A DNA stretch of 64,000 nt, taken from the NCBI GenBank assembly GCA_961205875.1, contig OY540812.1:25677098-25741097 (forward strand), given 5' to 3'. Shown in pieces: positions 21,541 to 34,000 of the stretch. The notes under the pieces are model-generated. The model worked only from the letters and a program-made list of their open reading frames with translations, made no database searches and was not told the DNA's origin. Position 1 is the stretch's first letter; every line of letters begins with the position of its first letter. The DNA comes from Sialis fuliginosa. Taxonomy: Eukaryota; Arthropoda; Insecta; Megaloptera; Sialidae. The position numbers and the translations under genes were made by a program.

Positions 21541-24500
21541 ATGCAATTCAATTTTAAGAGGTGCCACAAAAGCGGGTCCGTTTTCCATTTAAATAACATG
21601 GGGAAATGATTCTTTAGTATTAAAGTTAGTATTACTGATTCATGATAATGGATAAAAATAATTTAAGAACGTCATTTAGAGAGTAAAATTATTTTGTAAT
21701 AGTGCCAGTTCTCGGTTTGGTCATTCTTTTTCCGATAGCTCAGTAGTAGGGTTATATATTGCTATTTAATTGATATTTATAGAATATTGATGTTAAAATG
21801 CTGATTTCTGTAAAAAAAATATTTAAAACACTTATAAGTTTCAACTCATTGCATTTACACTTATATATCTCTAGACTATTTTTATAGAGAATTAAACTTC
21901 ACATAAAATCAACATTTAACTTATTTTTATAAAAACAATAGTTTAGTTGTGAGAATCTTTTAGACGTTCATTTTAACAAATAAATCATTTAGAATGTCTG
22001 TAATTTTTGATACGTTAAATTAAAGGTGATGACTTTGTAGACACTTTTGTTTATCTTTTTGCGACACATCTTAAAATTGAACTACAGAGTAATCCATCGG
22101 CGAGGATTTATTTTAGGTCATAAACTAACTTATTTTGTAACGAGAGCGAATGTTCATTTTTTTGACACACCCTAATATGTATATTAAAACGATCACTGTA
22201 TCATATCTGGCTATTATTAATATATGACAATATGTGATTATATATAAACGCATTATATATGATCATATATTAAAACGGCCATAACACCATATCTTGCTAT
22301 TTTTAATATATGGCAATATGTGATTATATTTGGAATCGTATATCATGATTATGTATGGCAATATTTTTGTATATGGTCATATATATATTTTTCCCGAGTG
22401 ACGTATAAAATCTTTAGAAGATTATAAAACGTTATTTAAACATCTACTTATATTTAATAAATAGTTGGTTTTGAGCATATTCAAAGACTTATCGAATTAT
22501 AAAATGTGCTCATATTCCAGAGAAAGTACAAGGACTTGCGTATTGATGTTGTTGCGAGTATGAATGAAACGTGGATGGTTCAGTGACGTATATACAGGGT
22601 TGAATTTAGAAAAAAATATATCAAAAATTACTAAATTATGTAGGTACATGAAAAAAATATTTGTACAGTGTTGTTCAGAATTTTCAAAACGGTAATTGTC
22701 ATTTTAAACTAGTTTTATTTTGTGCCATCTATGAGCGGTTAGTTCAACAATATGTATACGTTTTCATGTAGCTTGCGTTTTTAGAATGCTGTATAAAATA
22801 ATAAATTACATCAGTATGAATAATTTTAATTAAATTAATTATGTAATTACCATATAATATGTCTATAATAATATTCTGAACCAGCGGTACCCAGCATTTT
22901 GAAGTAGAAGAACCTCTATTTAAAAAATTTAATTTTAAAATTTGTAATATCTTTCGGTAAAGATTGGGTTAGGCCAAATTAAAATTAATTGTACCAACTT
23001 GCACAAAGTTCCACATTTTGTTTGTTTCTATTTTTTTTACTGATTTTTAATAGTTAATTTTTCATTACTTCTTTGATAGTTCTGCATATTCAAAACGAAA
23101 ATTTTCTTCAATATTGATATGTGTTTTTACATTTAAATGGATTGGGAACCGCTGTGCTAGACGACTGTAATCGAGGGCTGCACGCCGAGGCAAAATTGAC
23201 TTGAATTCGGACGAAACACTTCAATTTTAACGAGACGAGAAGCAAAATATAATGTAAATATAAAGAAAACAACAAACAAACAGACCGACATTATTCTATG
23301 TACGAGGCTGAGACGAGACAGGTTTATTTTACGAAACGAGACCGACACAAGATGGCTTCATTTTTCACGAAATGAGATCGAGAAAAGACCATGAGTTGTA
23401 AAATTCACAGTCTTGAGACAAATTCACAGATGAGACGAGACTTTCAGCCCTACTGTATTCATTCAATTTAGTATCAGTAAATTAAATGATCTAAACATAA
23501 GAAAATATTTAATGTGTTATTTATAATTGAGCCGTTCAGAAGAAAAATTGATTAACTCAAAACAAAGTGTTGAAATATATTTACGAAATCATATTCAATT
23601 TATTTGAAATGCTAAGTAATATTTATTCTGCAAAAAAAACTACTCTAATTCAGTAGGTACTTAACTACTTAAGAAACAAATAAAAATATGGTGTTAGTCA
23701 TTTTGACTTCTGAATAACTTGCTTAAGTTAGAAAATACATATATTAAACTATTTTAAATAGGAGATATTATGTTTATTATTATTATGATAATTTTATTTA
23801 TAAAAATAATTGCCTTACAACAAAAATTATACATGTAACGCCATTGTAACAAAACAAACTTTAATTCAACCCTGAATGGATGATAAATGAATTTATAATA
23901 AATTGTATACATTGATACGATTTGAAAGAATGTTTATCGGATAAAATATCGATATCTCATTATATTTATATTCGTTGTAAAATATCTATTATTATTTTTA
24001 ATAACTTTAATTTTATTTATATAACAATAAAGTATACGCAATAAATTTATTATATGTTTAAAATCTTATTTTTTTTTCTTTTTTCTCAGTTTTACCTACT
24101 CTTTCAAATTATACGTGTTAGTTAAGAAAATGATCAAAATATCAATTATCAAGTTATGACCTAAGACCAATCAGTAAATATTGATTTTAATGGCGCTACT
24201 GATTAGCTGCAGTTCTAGGTCTAGCAAAAACAGTGACTCCAAGCAGCTTTGTGCCAACTCGAAAGCTTTGCTTTTAAAATAGAATTTTTTTTCACAAAAA
24301 TCTTGTACCAGAGCTGTGTGCTAGTACAGAAAATGTATTTAAATACAAGTACAATATAACTCTATAAAAAATAAAAAATATTTAAATATGTATTTTTTCA
24401 AATTTCATGTAAATATAAGAAAGTTTTCGTGAAGAAATATTTTTTTTACAGAAGTACCTAAATTCTTTTACAAAAATACTTAAAAACATTATTTATAAGT

Positions 24501-25640
24501 ACCTATTAAAAAAATAAAATATATTTCTAAGTAATAAAATAACATTTCAATTAATATATTTTAGTTCAAAATTACTTTAAAAAAAAAATAATTACATTTA
24601 GGTACATACTTGTGTTTGGTAAAGCACATTAGTACTTTTGAAAAATAATTAAGTGTAAATACAATTACCCCTTACAGCGGCTCACCCAGAAAATATTTTT
24701 TATTTTTGTGTCTAAAAAGGTTTTCAAATTTCGTATTTTTTTTTTTTAATATAGGGGGAGGGGCGCCAAATTTTCCATCTGCTCTGGGTGGCAGAAATCT
24801 ACAGTACGCCACTGATTCGAAGAAAAGATTCTGATCCCTAAATTCTCCCACGGGTACGCCACTGACATCCCCAAATTATTTAAGTACATGCACTGATCTG
24901 CCCAGTACTTGCATATCTATATAACCAAACACGACAAATAAGAATAAGAACCATAAGAACCAACCTAACCTATTGCAGTATTGCCACCTCTTCTTTCCCA
25001 ACTGGAAACAGATATAGAGAGATAGGAATGAGCGAATAAGATACATACTTTTACTAAAGAGCAGTAAAGGTATGCTTTTGCTCGACGGGAATGAGTCATT
25101 CATATGTCTATGGGTTTGGTCTGTGAAGAATCTAAATAGCTTGAGATATCTCGTAGAAATATTTTGACGTTGTTTTAGTCACAATAAAAATTGTATATTA
25201 CCGTAAGTTATACAACTAAAAAGACAAACTTAAAAAATGTATCTAGACTGATAAGAGATAGAGGTCATCTAGATTAAATGAAATTCCACATTATTGAAAC
25301 AAAATATGGCCTTAAAACTTAAAAGACGAAAAACGTAATGCTATAGATTGCATATAGTAGAAAAATAAAAATGGATGATCTACAAATGATGTACTTTTTC
25401 AACCAAACTATTTGAAAAAATTGAAAATATTTTATGGAGAGTACGCTACATACACAATTACATAAGAAACCTGAAACTATATAAGCCTTTAATATTGTTT
25501 TTTAAGAGAATTGTATCCATTTGTTTCGTAAAAGTTATCAGTACGTCCGTATCTCTTTGGCAATCGGTGGTTAGAGTGAGACAAGTAATAAATAATCCTC
25601 TATTATGTAAAAATTAATTATAATATAAAAATAATATAAT
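21541..25640. other. Intergenic DNA, AT-rich, transposon fragments only
   Basis: I see no supported gene. 22190-22390 has several 'atatgatcatata' / 'ggcaatatgtgattatat' repeats. About 23173-23456 is a degraded element with AGGGCTG / CAGCCCT ends and many 'gagacgaga' words. About 24312 starts a decayed CAGAGCTGTG-type element, and about 24680-24820 has hAT-like words ('ctcacccaga', 'tctgggtgg', 'tacgccactg'). The short open frames here look random. Confidence 0.5.
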
Positions 25641-25734
25641 ATAATTTTATATAATAATATAAAAATTATCGATCCAGTTGGCATAAAAAAAATAAAAATC
25701 TTGAAGAAAAAAGAAGAAGAACATTAAAATTTTC

Positions 25735-26206
25735 ATGATGATAATGAAGATGCAATTCTTGTTGGCTGGATTGCTCCTTCTCCAACAGCTCAGTTGTGTT
25801 AGTTTATCACATATTTATGCAGTTGTTTTCATTTTTTGATAGGGTTATTTCGCAAGGATAGAGACTATGCTGATGGGCCAATCATAGCAGGTTTAAGCAT
25901 ATGGCGGGGCTTGATATACATGGGATTAGAAAGTTAGGTTCACTTTGGGATTGGGATACATAAAACATATAATACAATATTATATTGCAGTTTTATTATG
26001 TAGTTTATTATGTGTGTGTGCGCCCATTTACCTATTTCTTAGAAGTTCTGTCAGATGATGTTATTTTTTTGCAGTTTTCTCTTTCATTCTTGTATAATGG
26101 ACATTGTACAATTAAGTTTTTTTGTCACATTGACAATAAGTTGTCGCTAAGTCCATTCGATGTCGATTTGTGGAGAGTTTGTGTGGTAGAAGCGAATAAA
26201 ACATGA
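25735..26206 (+). CDS. Tentative small secreted peptide, two exons
   Basis: Exon 1 (25735-25797) starts with clustered ATGs and encodes a 21-residue classical signal peptide (MKMQFLLAGLLLLQQLSC core), ending at donor TGT|gttagt in phase 0. Exon 2 (26075-26206) follows a strong acceptor (ttattttttttgcag), also phase 0, and encodes 43 residues plus stop with three cysteines (GHC, FFC, RVC). An AATAAA overlaps its end at 26196. A TATATAA at 25648 and a CAGT initiator at 25675 are correctly spaced upstream. The precursor is about 64 residues. I do not recognise the family. Everything hangs on splice-site logic in AT-rich DNA, so this is a candidate only. If real, the product would be exported and disulphide-bonded. 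Confidence 0.33.
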
Positions 26207-27381
26207 TATTTAATCGTCTCATATATTGGTTCTTGCTAACCAAACATTTATGTTAGTAAAGTATTTAGAATTTCTACCGTTATCTTATTGTATTCAACTT
26301 CCACTTACCTTTTTGATACTAATATATACCTACTTATGAATATACAGGTCTAAATTATACAATGTATATTAGAAATAGAAGCATTGAATATAAGTACACA
26401 CCAAAAAATAAAAATAAACCTTTATATACACACCTCATTTAATATTAAGATGAGTTAATTGTCCATACCTCATTTAATATTAAGAGAAAGAATCGGTTGA
26501 ATTTACGTACATACACAAATTGATCTGTATTTTACAGAGATTTCAGATTGACCATGGGTATATGATCCCCCTTCCACGTGTACAGCATTAGCCATACAAT
26601 TCTACACTTTACACACACACACCTTACGAAATACCTGTGTAGTTGTTCTGTAGAACCGCAGATGAATGTACTTTAGTTTAGTTACTGTCAAAAAACTTTT
26701 GTGTTTTAAATATGTGATAATTATTGTGTCATGTGCAATATTGTGTTTATGTGCATTGATCAGAAAATAACTTAACCTATTGGATATAAATCACTATTTT
26801 ACGTTAATAACTGGGAATAAAGACAGGTAAATGTACCGTAAGAATGAGAATATATTATGACATAATTTGGCAGATTGCAAACGACGTCAAAACGTTGTTG
26901 TTTGTAACTTCAGTAGGAACTATGTAAATGTATCTAATTAAATAAAACAAGCCTTTTGTAATTACTAATTGATTGTATAATATAAAATATATTTAATTAA
27001 ATCGAATTTTAACAAAATGTATTAGACCAAGAATATTAGTCGCAATAATACATTATTTTAATAACTTTATTTGTTTCTGGTATCAAAAATAAGAATTGTA
27101 TTTTGTTTTTAATTACCTATAATGCATAAGTTAAACAAGGTTATATATAGGTTATTCCAAATAACTGCGATTTGTTATTGATAGACCCGGCGACAAGGGG
27201 GGGCTAGGAGTACAGCTATACTGGGGACCGGATTTTGGGGGCCTCATAGATAATGAGATAAACGAAAGGGCCCCAACATAGACGTACTGTTCATATCAAA
27301 ATAATTGCATAAAAATGCACTAAAAAGAAAAATAGACAAAAATAATGAACAACTATGTCTATTGTCATTTTTTTTATTATA

Positions 27382-27605
27382 CTGGGTGTATCAAAAAAAT
27401 GTACTCACACTTTAACTGTCGCTACTCTTGGTGAGCGTTATCACCGTTGTCTGAACAATAATGGTCATCAATTTGAACATTCACGAACATGATTCTTCAA
27501 TTACATTTGTCTTCTGTATTCGAAGCTATTTCATTTCAATTTATACTAATAAATAATATTTTTCTCGTCATTCGAAGTGTGGGTACATTTTTTTGAGACA
27601 CCCTG
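27382..27605. mobile_element. mariner-like MITE with TA duplication
   Basis: Inverted ends of about 28 bp: CTGGGTGTATCAAAAAAATG at the left and (reversed) CAGGGTGTCTCAAAAAAATG at the right, both continuing TAC.CACAC. TA dinucleotides flank it (27380-27381 and 27606-27607). It is 224 bp long and non-coding. Confidence 0.75.
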
Positions 27606-28307
27606 TATTATAGAAAATATGTAATGTTAATGGTTAGGTAAATGAGTCAGCTATATGTTTAAAATCTTATGAAAACAGTGTGCAATTTGTACGACGCACA
27701 CAGGCGCCAGGATAGTAAAGGTGTCAAAAATTTCAGGCGAGGAGGAAGTATTTAAAAACAGTGGACATCATTTTGAATATTTGTTTTTTAAATTATATTT
27801 TATAGATTTGTCTTAAACAAATTATTTATAATCAACGAAAAAATAGACCCATAGGCAAGTAACCCATTAAGGGCCCAGTTAAAAAAAATCTAAAAGAATT
27901 TTAAATAAATAAATTTTCTCCGCATTAATATATGAAACTTTTTTTCGCTTCCACTTTTCAAAAACCGGGCTCCCAGAAATTACGAACCCTAGGCAGTTAC
28001 CTAGTTTGCCCCTGTTTATAATCACTTATTTGTTTTTTAAAATCTTTTTTTATTCTGAGTTCTAAAGCTCTAACATGTAATTAGCGTAAAAAAGTAAAAA
28101 CTAGAATATCGTGTGTTTACTTTTTACAGGATGACGCGCTTTTGAACTTGTCTAATCTAGTTCAAACTCACATTTGCAACAAAAAAAACATGCTAGTATA
28201 AGAAAATTTGCTGCGGTATTTAACGTTTTAGTAGTACCTAAGTACTTATATTTTGTAACAAAAGCTATAAATGAATAAAAAATAATGTGTTAACTCCCAG
28301 CTACCAT

Positions 28308-28597
28308 TAGGGTGACCAGATTTTAGTTTTGGTAAACCCTGAGATGTAAATGAAGACCCCTTTTTTATTTTATCTTATCTTTTTTATTTTTATTTTATTC
28401 TTTTTATTTTTATTTTCATAAAATTTGTTACCATAATCTGCACTGATTTGTCCCCTGCTCTATTTTTGACGACCTTTTTTTTTTAGTCGTCGTCATTTTT
28501 TGCAAAACCCGGAGAAATTGCACCCAAACCCTGAGCCCGGAGATCCAGTGTGCAAACCTTGAGACTCCGGGTCAAAACCGGAGACCTGGTCACCCTA
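28308..28597. mobile_element. hAT-like MITE, TAGGGTGACCAG ends, perfect 8-bp duplication
   Basis: The ends TAGGGTGACCAGA and CTGGTCACCCTA are inverted. Both flanks carry the exact 8-bp repeat GCTACCAT (28300-28307 and 28598-28605). The subterminal parts contain GGTAAACCCTGAG / CCGGGTCAAAACCGG words. It is 290 bp long and non-coding. Confidence 0.85.
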
Positions 28598-29330
28598 GCT
28601 ACCATTAAAAGCTGGAGTAGGTATAATTTCAGCCAATATTCTGGTTATTAAATCAGTGTTTGATATTTTATTTATGAACGCCGGTAGCTTTAAACAATTT
28701 TTTTTTGTAAATTCATTTAAATATTACATTTAAATGAGTTGATTTCGTTGAATTTTACTCGCTGAAATTTTTAATATTTATTCACATTTTTTAAAACCAT
28801 TTTTTGAAGGGAGGGATTGCGGCCTGCTGCATACTCTTAAACTGAATTTGGTGACCTGTGTTCATGTATGTGTTTGACACCACTGCTCTAACATATGACA
28901 TGCACGTACGTTAGACAATTAAATTTTTACATCACGATTATTACGGTTTTATAAATTATTACTTAAATATGCAGATTGTGTGACTTTGAGAACTACCATT
29001 GTTAAATTTTTAACGAAACGATATATTGAGAAACATTATTAACTGTGAATCAAATACAAAGATATTTTTGCATTGTTTTTTACCGAGGCATCGACCATAA
29101 CTCCTTCCGTGATGTTATGACCATTTTCACGGAATATTTAATCTGATAATATATGTCTTTACTTTCTTTTATTACAGCTTTCTGATTTTCTTGTGCTGGA
29201 AATAATTTGATGTTTTAAAATTGAACTCTTTTACAAAATTATACCAGTTTATCATAACATATTTATTAACAACGATTTGTCTGCGTTTTATTTTATTTCT
29301 TTAAACATTTAGGTAGGCAAGTATGTACCT

Positions 29331-29621
29331 TAAAGTGACCAGAATTCTAAAACCCTGATGCGGGACACCTCCCCCCACATACACATAGGGAAAAATATTT
29401 AACAAAAATAAAAAAATTTTATAAAAATAATTTATTATAAAAATTTAATTTTTAGTCCTCAAATTGAAATTCAATTCTTAATATTTTCTGCATAAACAAT
29501 ACACTAAAAAAAAGGTCTTCAAATGTCTAATCCGGGACGTTTTCCGGGACACTTTGTGATGCGGGACAGGCCACTCAAATCCGGGACTGTCCCGCCCAAT
29601 CCGGGACGTCTGGTCACTTTA
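29331..29621. mobile_element. hAT-like MITE, TAAAGTGACCAGA ends, perfect 8-bp duplication
   Basis: The ends TAAAGTGACCAGA and TCTGGTCACTTTA are inverted. The 8-bp direct repeat ATGTACCT flanks both sides exactly (29323-29330 and 29622-29629). It contains CCGGGACxxxx repeats near the right end. Its size (291 bp) and end design parallel the element at 28308-28597, a likely cousin. Confidence 0.85.
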
Positions 29622-31043
29622 ATGTACCTACATATATAACTTAAAAAATCTAAAAGCATTTGCACTATTATACACTCAGGTTCATTTTTTTATAGATGAG
29701 TATTTTGTCAATGGTTATAGATTTAAAAGTTTAATTAACACACTTTATGAGTGATGAGTTGATGAGCCAGTGAGTGAAGGCAATGGCGGCACTATGGGAG
29801 AGGAGTACCTTCAAGGGGTGGCACCCGTCTCAAATGCAAAAATGAAGCCTTTTAACCTCTTTTTTGGTTATTATAGTTTCCAGGGAGTTTTATGTATATA
29901 AATAGAGTCAATTGATCTTTTTTTGGTCATTAAAAGTCTATACAGTCAAGATTATAAAAATCAAATCTCTTTTTTATCTTTAAAAAGTCATAGGGGGAGA
30001 CACTCGTTTAATATGTAAAAAAATCTACTGACTTCTCCAGGTGTCATCCCACTTAGTGACACCGATCTTATGATTACCTCTATTATGGTATAATAATAAT
30101 ATTCAAAATATTTCAATGTACATGAATTTTTATTTTTATTTAAAAAATCGGCTTTTGTATAGATTTGACTGATTTTTTTGGAAGTCAACCTGATCAAATA
30201 TTAAACTTTTGCAAAAATCACGTGTTGATGTGTTAGAATATTGTATAATGTTTTATTATGGTAACATGTAGTCATTTTTATTTGACAGAATTACTCCAAT
30301 AGATTGCCCTAACCCAAGGTTAATAACTTGGCCCTAACCAAGGCGGAGATTGAATCCTCGCTTTTTACCTAACCAAAACTAACCAACCTCCTTTCACCCC
30401 AATAGATTGCCCTAAACAAGGATATTTAACGTGTATATTATTAGAACATCAATTCTATTCTGAATAACTTATATATACGTGATTTTTGTCAATTGTGACG
30501 TCATACCGGCATATTCTTCAGTTTGACCAAAATTTTACCTTCAAAATATATACTCACGCATGGTTGTTTTACTTTTGGCCTTTCTCTCCTAATCTAACCC
30601 TCCTTCCTCCAATCCCACAATACTCAATAGAATTAAGAATAGCATTAACAATATGCAAAAATAACCACGGTTAGCAATTCGTTTGTTTATTAACCATGAC
30701 TATATAATATAAATACGTTAATTATTGTTATAAAACGGACGATTTACTAATTATTGCTTTATACAACTCACTATTATTGTTATTAAGGTCTACGTAGCCC
30801 TATTTTTTATAATAACAATAACTAATATAAATGACAAATACCTAACTAAAATCAAAATAAAATTAAAACCTTTATACGAGGTGCTTTGTGTCTGACAGTG
30901 TGCCTAAAACTATATAGACAATAGTCAATATTACAAAACTGTGAAACATAAACTGATGCTTCGTTCGTACGAAGTTTTATTTTTATTTATTTACGTATAT
31001 TTTTGTGATTGAATAAATCAATTTTTCTTTTTCTTACAGAAAA

Positions 31044-34000
31044 ATGAAATCTCTAAATTCCAGATGTATCAAACATTTGTTATTTTTTTTAATAATGATT
31101 AAAATATTAACTGCACAAAGTACAAATAGATCCCTTGATTTTGTACCTGGAGGTGATATGTCCAAATTTAGTTTGAAAGAAAACACACCTGTAGGGACTC
31201 CTGTATATCAATTAAAAGGTAAAAACTGAATAATGTATATAATAAAACAGGTAATATACAAATTTATTTAAAATATGTATAAGTACTTTAAATAACTTCA
31301 GAAAAATTTATTTTTCTTTTGAACTTATTTACTTATTTATAAATACTTTAAAATTAGAAAAATTACCAAAAATTCGGTACTTGTTAATTATTCTCTCGCA
31401 AATATGAATATAGACCATAAGCGCCAACTACGGGGGGGGGGGGGGGGTAGCGTGATATTATGCCGTGTTCAGACCGAAAAAACAAAACAGCAACATCGTG
31501 TCTTTTTGACAAAAGTGCAATAAAGCCTATGCATTTTTAAATACGACGTGTTTTCAAACACCGTGTTGCTGTTTTGTTTTCTTTAGTGTGAACACCGCAT
31601 TAGGAGGGCTTCGCACCCCCTGTGAATCCACAGTCTAGTATTTTTTTAGCTAAAAAAGAAAAAAAAATTGTCAAAACATTTTTTTTCTTTTCCAAAAAAT
31701 GTTACTTTGGTAAAAATGACCACTAAGAAATTTTTCAGAAAGGATATTAATATTTGAATTATCTTCTTTGTTTTCTTTGCAAAAATTTAATGACCGACCG
31801 AAGGTTCGGTTTCGGTTTCGGTTTCGGCCAGTTTCGGCCTAAAATCCGTGTTTCGGCTATGTTTTGGTTTCGGCCAAAAAATGGCCGAACCTTTCGGCCG
31901 TGCCGAAACTGTGTTTTCAGGTTTCGCCGCGCGCTCGAATGTACTCCACTCGATTCGTACCGAATATTTGGCGTGTTGGCGTGTATCAGTTAGTCAGCCT
32001 CTCAGAACAATAAAATAATTACATTTATATGGAATATATTCTAGAAGTATCTATAAGTTATAAGTAGATGTTTCTAGAATATATGTATGCCAAATAAATG
32101 TAATTAGAATTCCTAGTAATATAGTGTAATTTTAATTTATTGGATTGTAATTTGTAATTGTAAGAATTAATTTAGTTTTAGAATTATTTTTTTTTACAAA
32201 AAAGATATTTTTTACATTTTATGATTTATTTAATAATAGTCCAGTAATTTTAGATTTCAACTGCGAAAAAAATAGCAGATAGCTGAATTTTTGTATACAC
32301 CTTCGTTACAGTGTTATAAATAACGTGTAAAAAGTCCCCAAAGATATCGCGCCGGCGTTGCGAGATATTGAAGGTCTAACGTGACGAAAAACGGTTATTC
32401 GTGAATATCTCACTTCCTATGACTCGGAGGTCAATGGGGGTTATTATATAAAAAGTGTATTATTAAATTCTTAAGAAAAAAGATTCTTTCCATTTAAAAA
32501 AAAACAACAACCGTTCTCGTGGTAGAGCGCGGAGAAAGTATGGCTATATATTTGCATACGGTATGTCGCACTCTATGGCAATTGACTATTTACATATGAC
32601 TATTTCTACGTGAAAAAATTACAGGACAAAAATTAAATTAAAAACATTTTTAATCAATTTTAGTCACATTTAGTAGAACTACAAACATAGTGATTTATGA
32701 AAAATTACCATTCTTGTTCAATTATGTGTTGAAAATCTACACTTAAGCTTTTGCAAAGTTATTTAATGGTTCTACTAAAGTAAGCTTAGGACATATTGAG
32801 TAGAAAAGAGAGAAAAAATGTGTTAAATTGGCCTGCATTTAACGATAGGTACGCCAAAAATTAAAAAATCGAAAAAAAAATTGTTTTATTATAAAATGCA
32901 CCCTTTTTAATGTTTTATGTGTACTTATGTTATAAATATGACTAAACAGTAAAATTATAAATATTTTTGGGCTACAAACATGTTTTTTATTATTTTTTTG
33001 CTAGAAAAACTTCTATTCATACTACCGCAGGATCTCTTGATAGCTCCTATTTGATATGCAAGCCTTCAAATAAAAAAAAATTAAAATAGATTCGCTATAA
33101 AATTTTGAATAATAAACAATCAATTATTTTTTACTAAATTTTATATTTTCCGTGTAATGGGAAGTCAAAATCAACAAATATTGGACGATAACAAGAAAAT
33201 TGGTGTCCGCGGGATTCTATTTTGATTTATAAAACTGGGGCCAAATAAGAATTGAGAGTGGCGGCACATATGCTTTTGAAGAGGAGAGATTGATGTACAA
33301 TAATACCGAATTTCATGTTCCTATCTCGATGCAGTCCTTATTTTATAAAACAAAAAAGAATCCCGCGGACACCAATTTTCTTGTTATCGTCCAATATTTG
33401 TTGATTTTGACTTCCCATTACACGGAAAATATAAAATTTAGTAAAAAATAATTGATTGTTTATTATTCAAAATTTTATAGCGAATCTATTTTAATTTTTT
33501 TTTATTTGAAGGCTTGCATATCAAATAGGAGCTATCAAGAGATCCTGCGGTAGTATGAATAGAAGTTTTTCTAGCAAAAAAATAATAAAAAACATGTTTG
33601 TAGCCCAAAAATATTTATAATTTTACTGTTTAGTCATATTTATAACATAAGTACACATAAAACATTAAAAAGGGTGCATTTTATAATAAAACAATTTTTT
33701 TTTCGATTTTTTAATTTTTGGCGTACCTATCGTTAAATGCAGGCCAATTTAACACATTTTTTCTCTCTTTTCTACTCAATATGTCCTAAGCTTACTTTAG
33801 TAGAACCATTAAATAACTTTGCAAAAGCTTAAGTGTAGATTTTCAACACATAATTGAACAAGAATGGTAATTTTTCATAAATCACTATGTTTGTAGTTCT
33901 ACTAAATGTGACTAAAATTGATTAAAAATGTTTTTAATTTAATTTTTGTCCTGTAATTTTTTCACGTAGAAATAGTCATATGTAAATAGTCAATTGCCAT

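Larger units (their letters stand above)
26210..31039. other. Intergenic DNA before the cadherin gene
   Basis: AT-rich, with three well-bounded MITEs (27382, 28308 and 29331) and degraded repeat text (for example 27840-28010 and 27185-27260). No exon is supported until 31040. The cadherin promoter is probably just upstream of that. 'tctgacagtgtgcc' near 30891 and 'aactatatagac' near 30907 are possible core elements, but I cannot fix a start site. Confidence 0.5.

Noticed and set aside
22160-22180. 'gacacaccctaatatg' as the right end of another TAGGGTG foldback
   Set aside because: I could not find a matching left end or duplication upstream.
31754-31993. Frame with FGFGFGF / FRFR repeats (also 34702-34932)
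   Set aside because: They translate the GGTTTC arrays in the ends of the inner hAT-like element.
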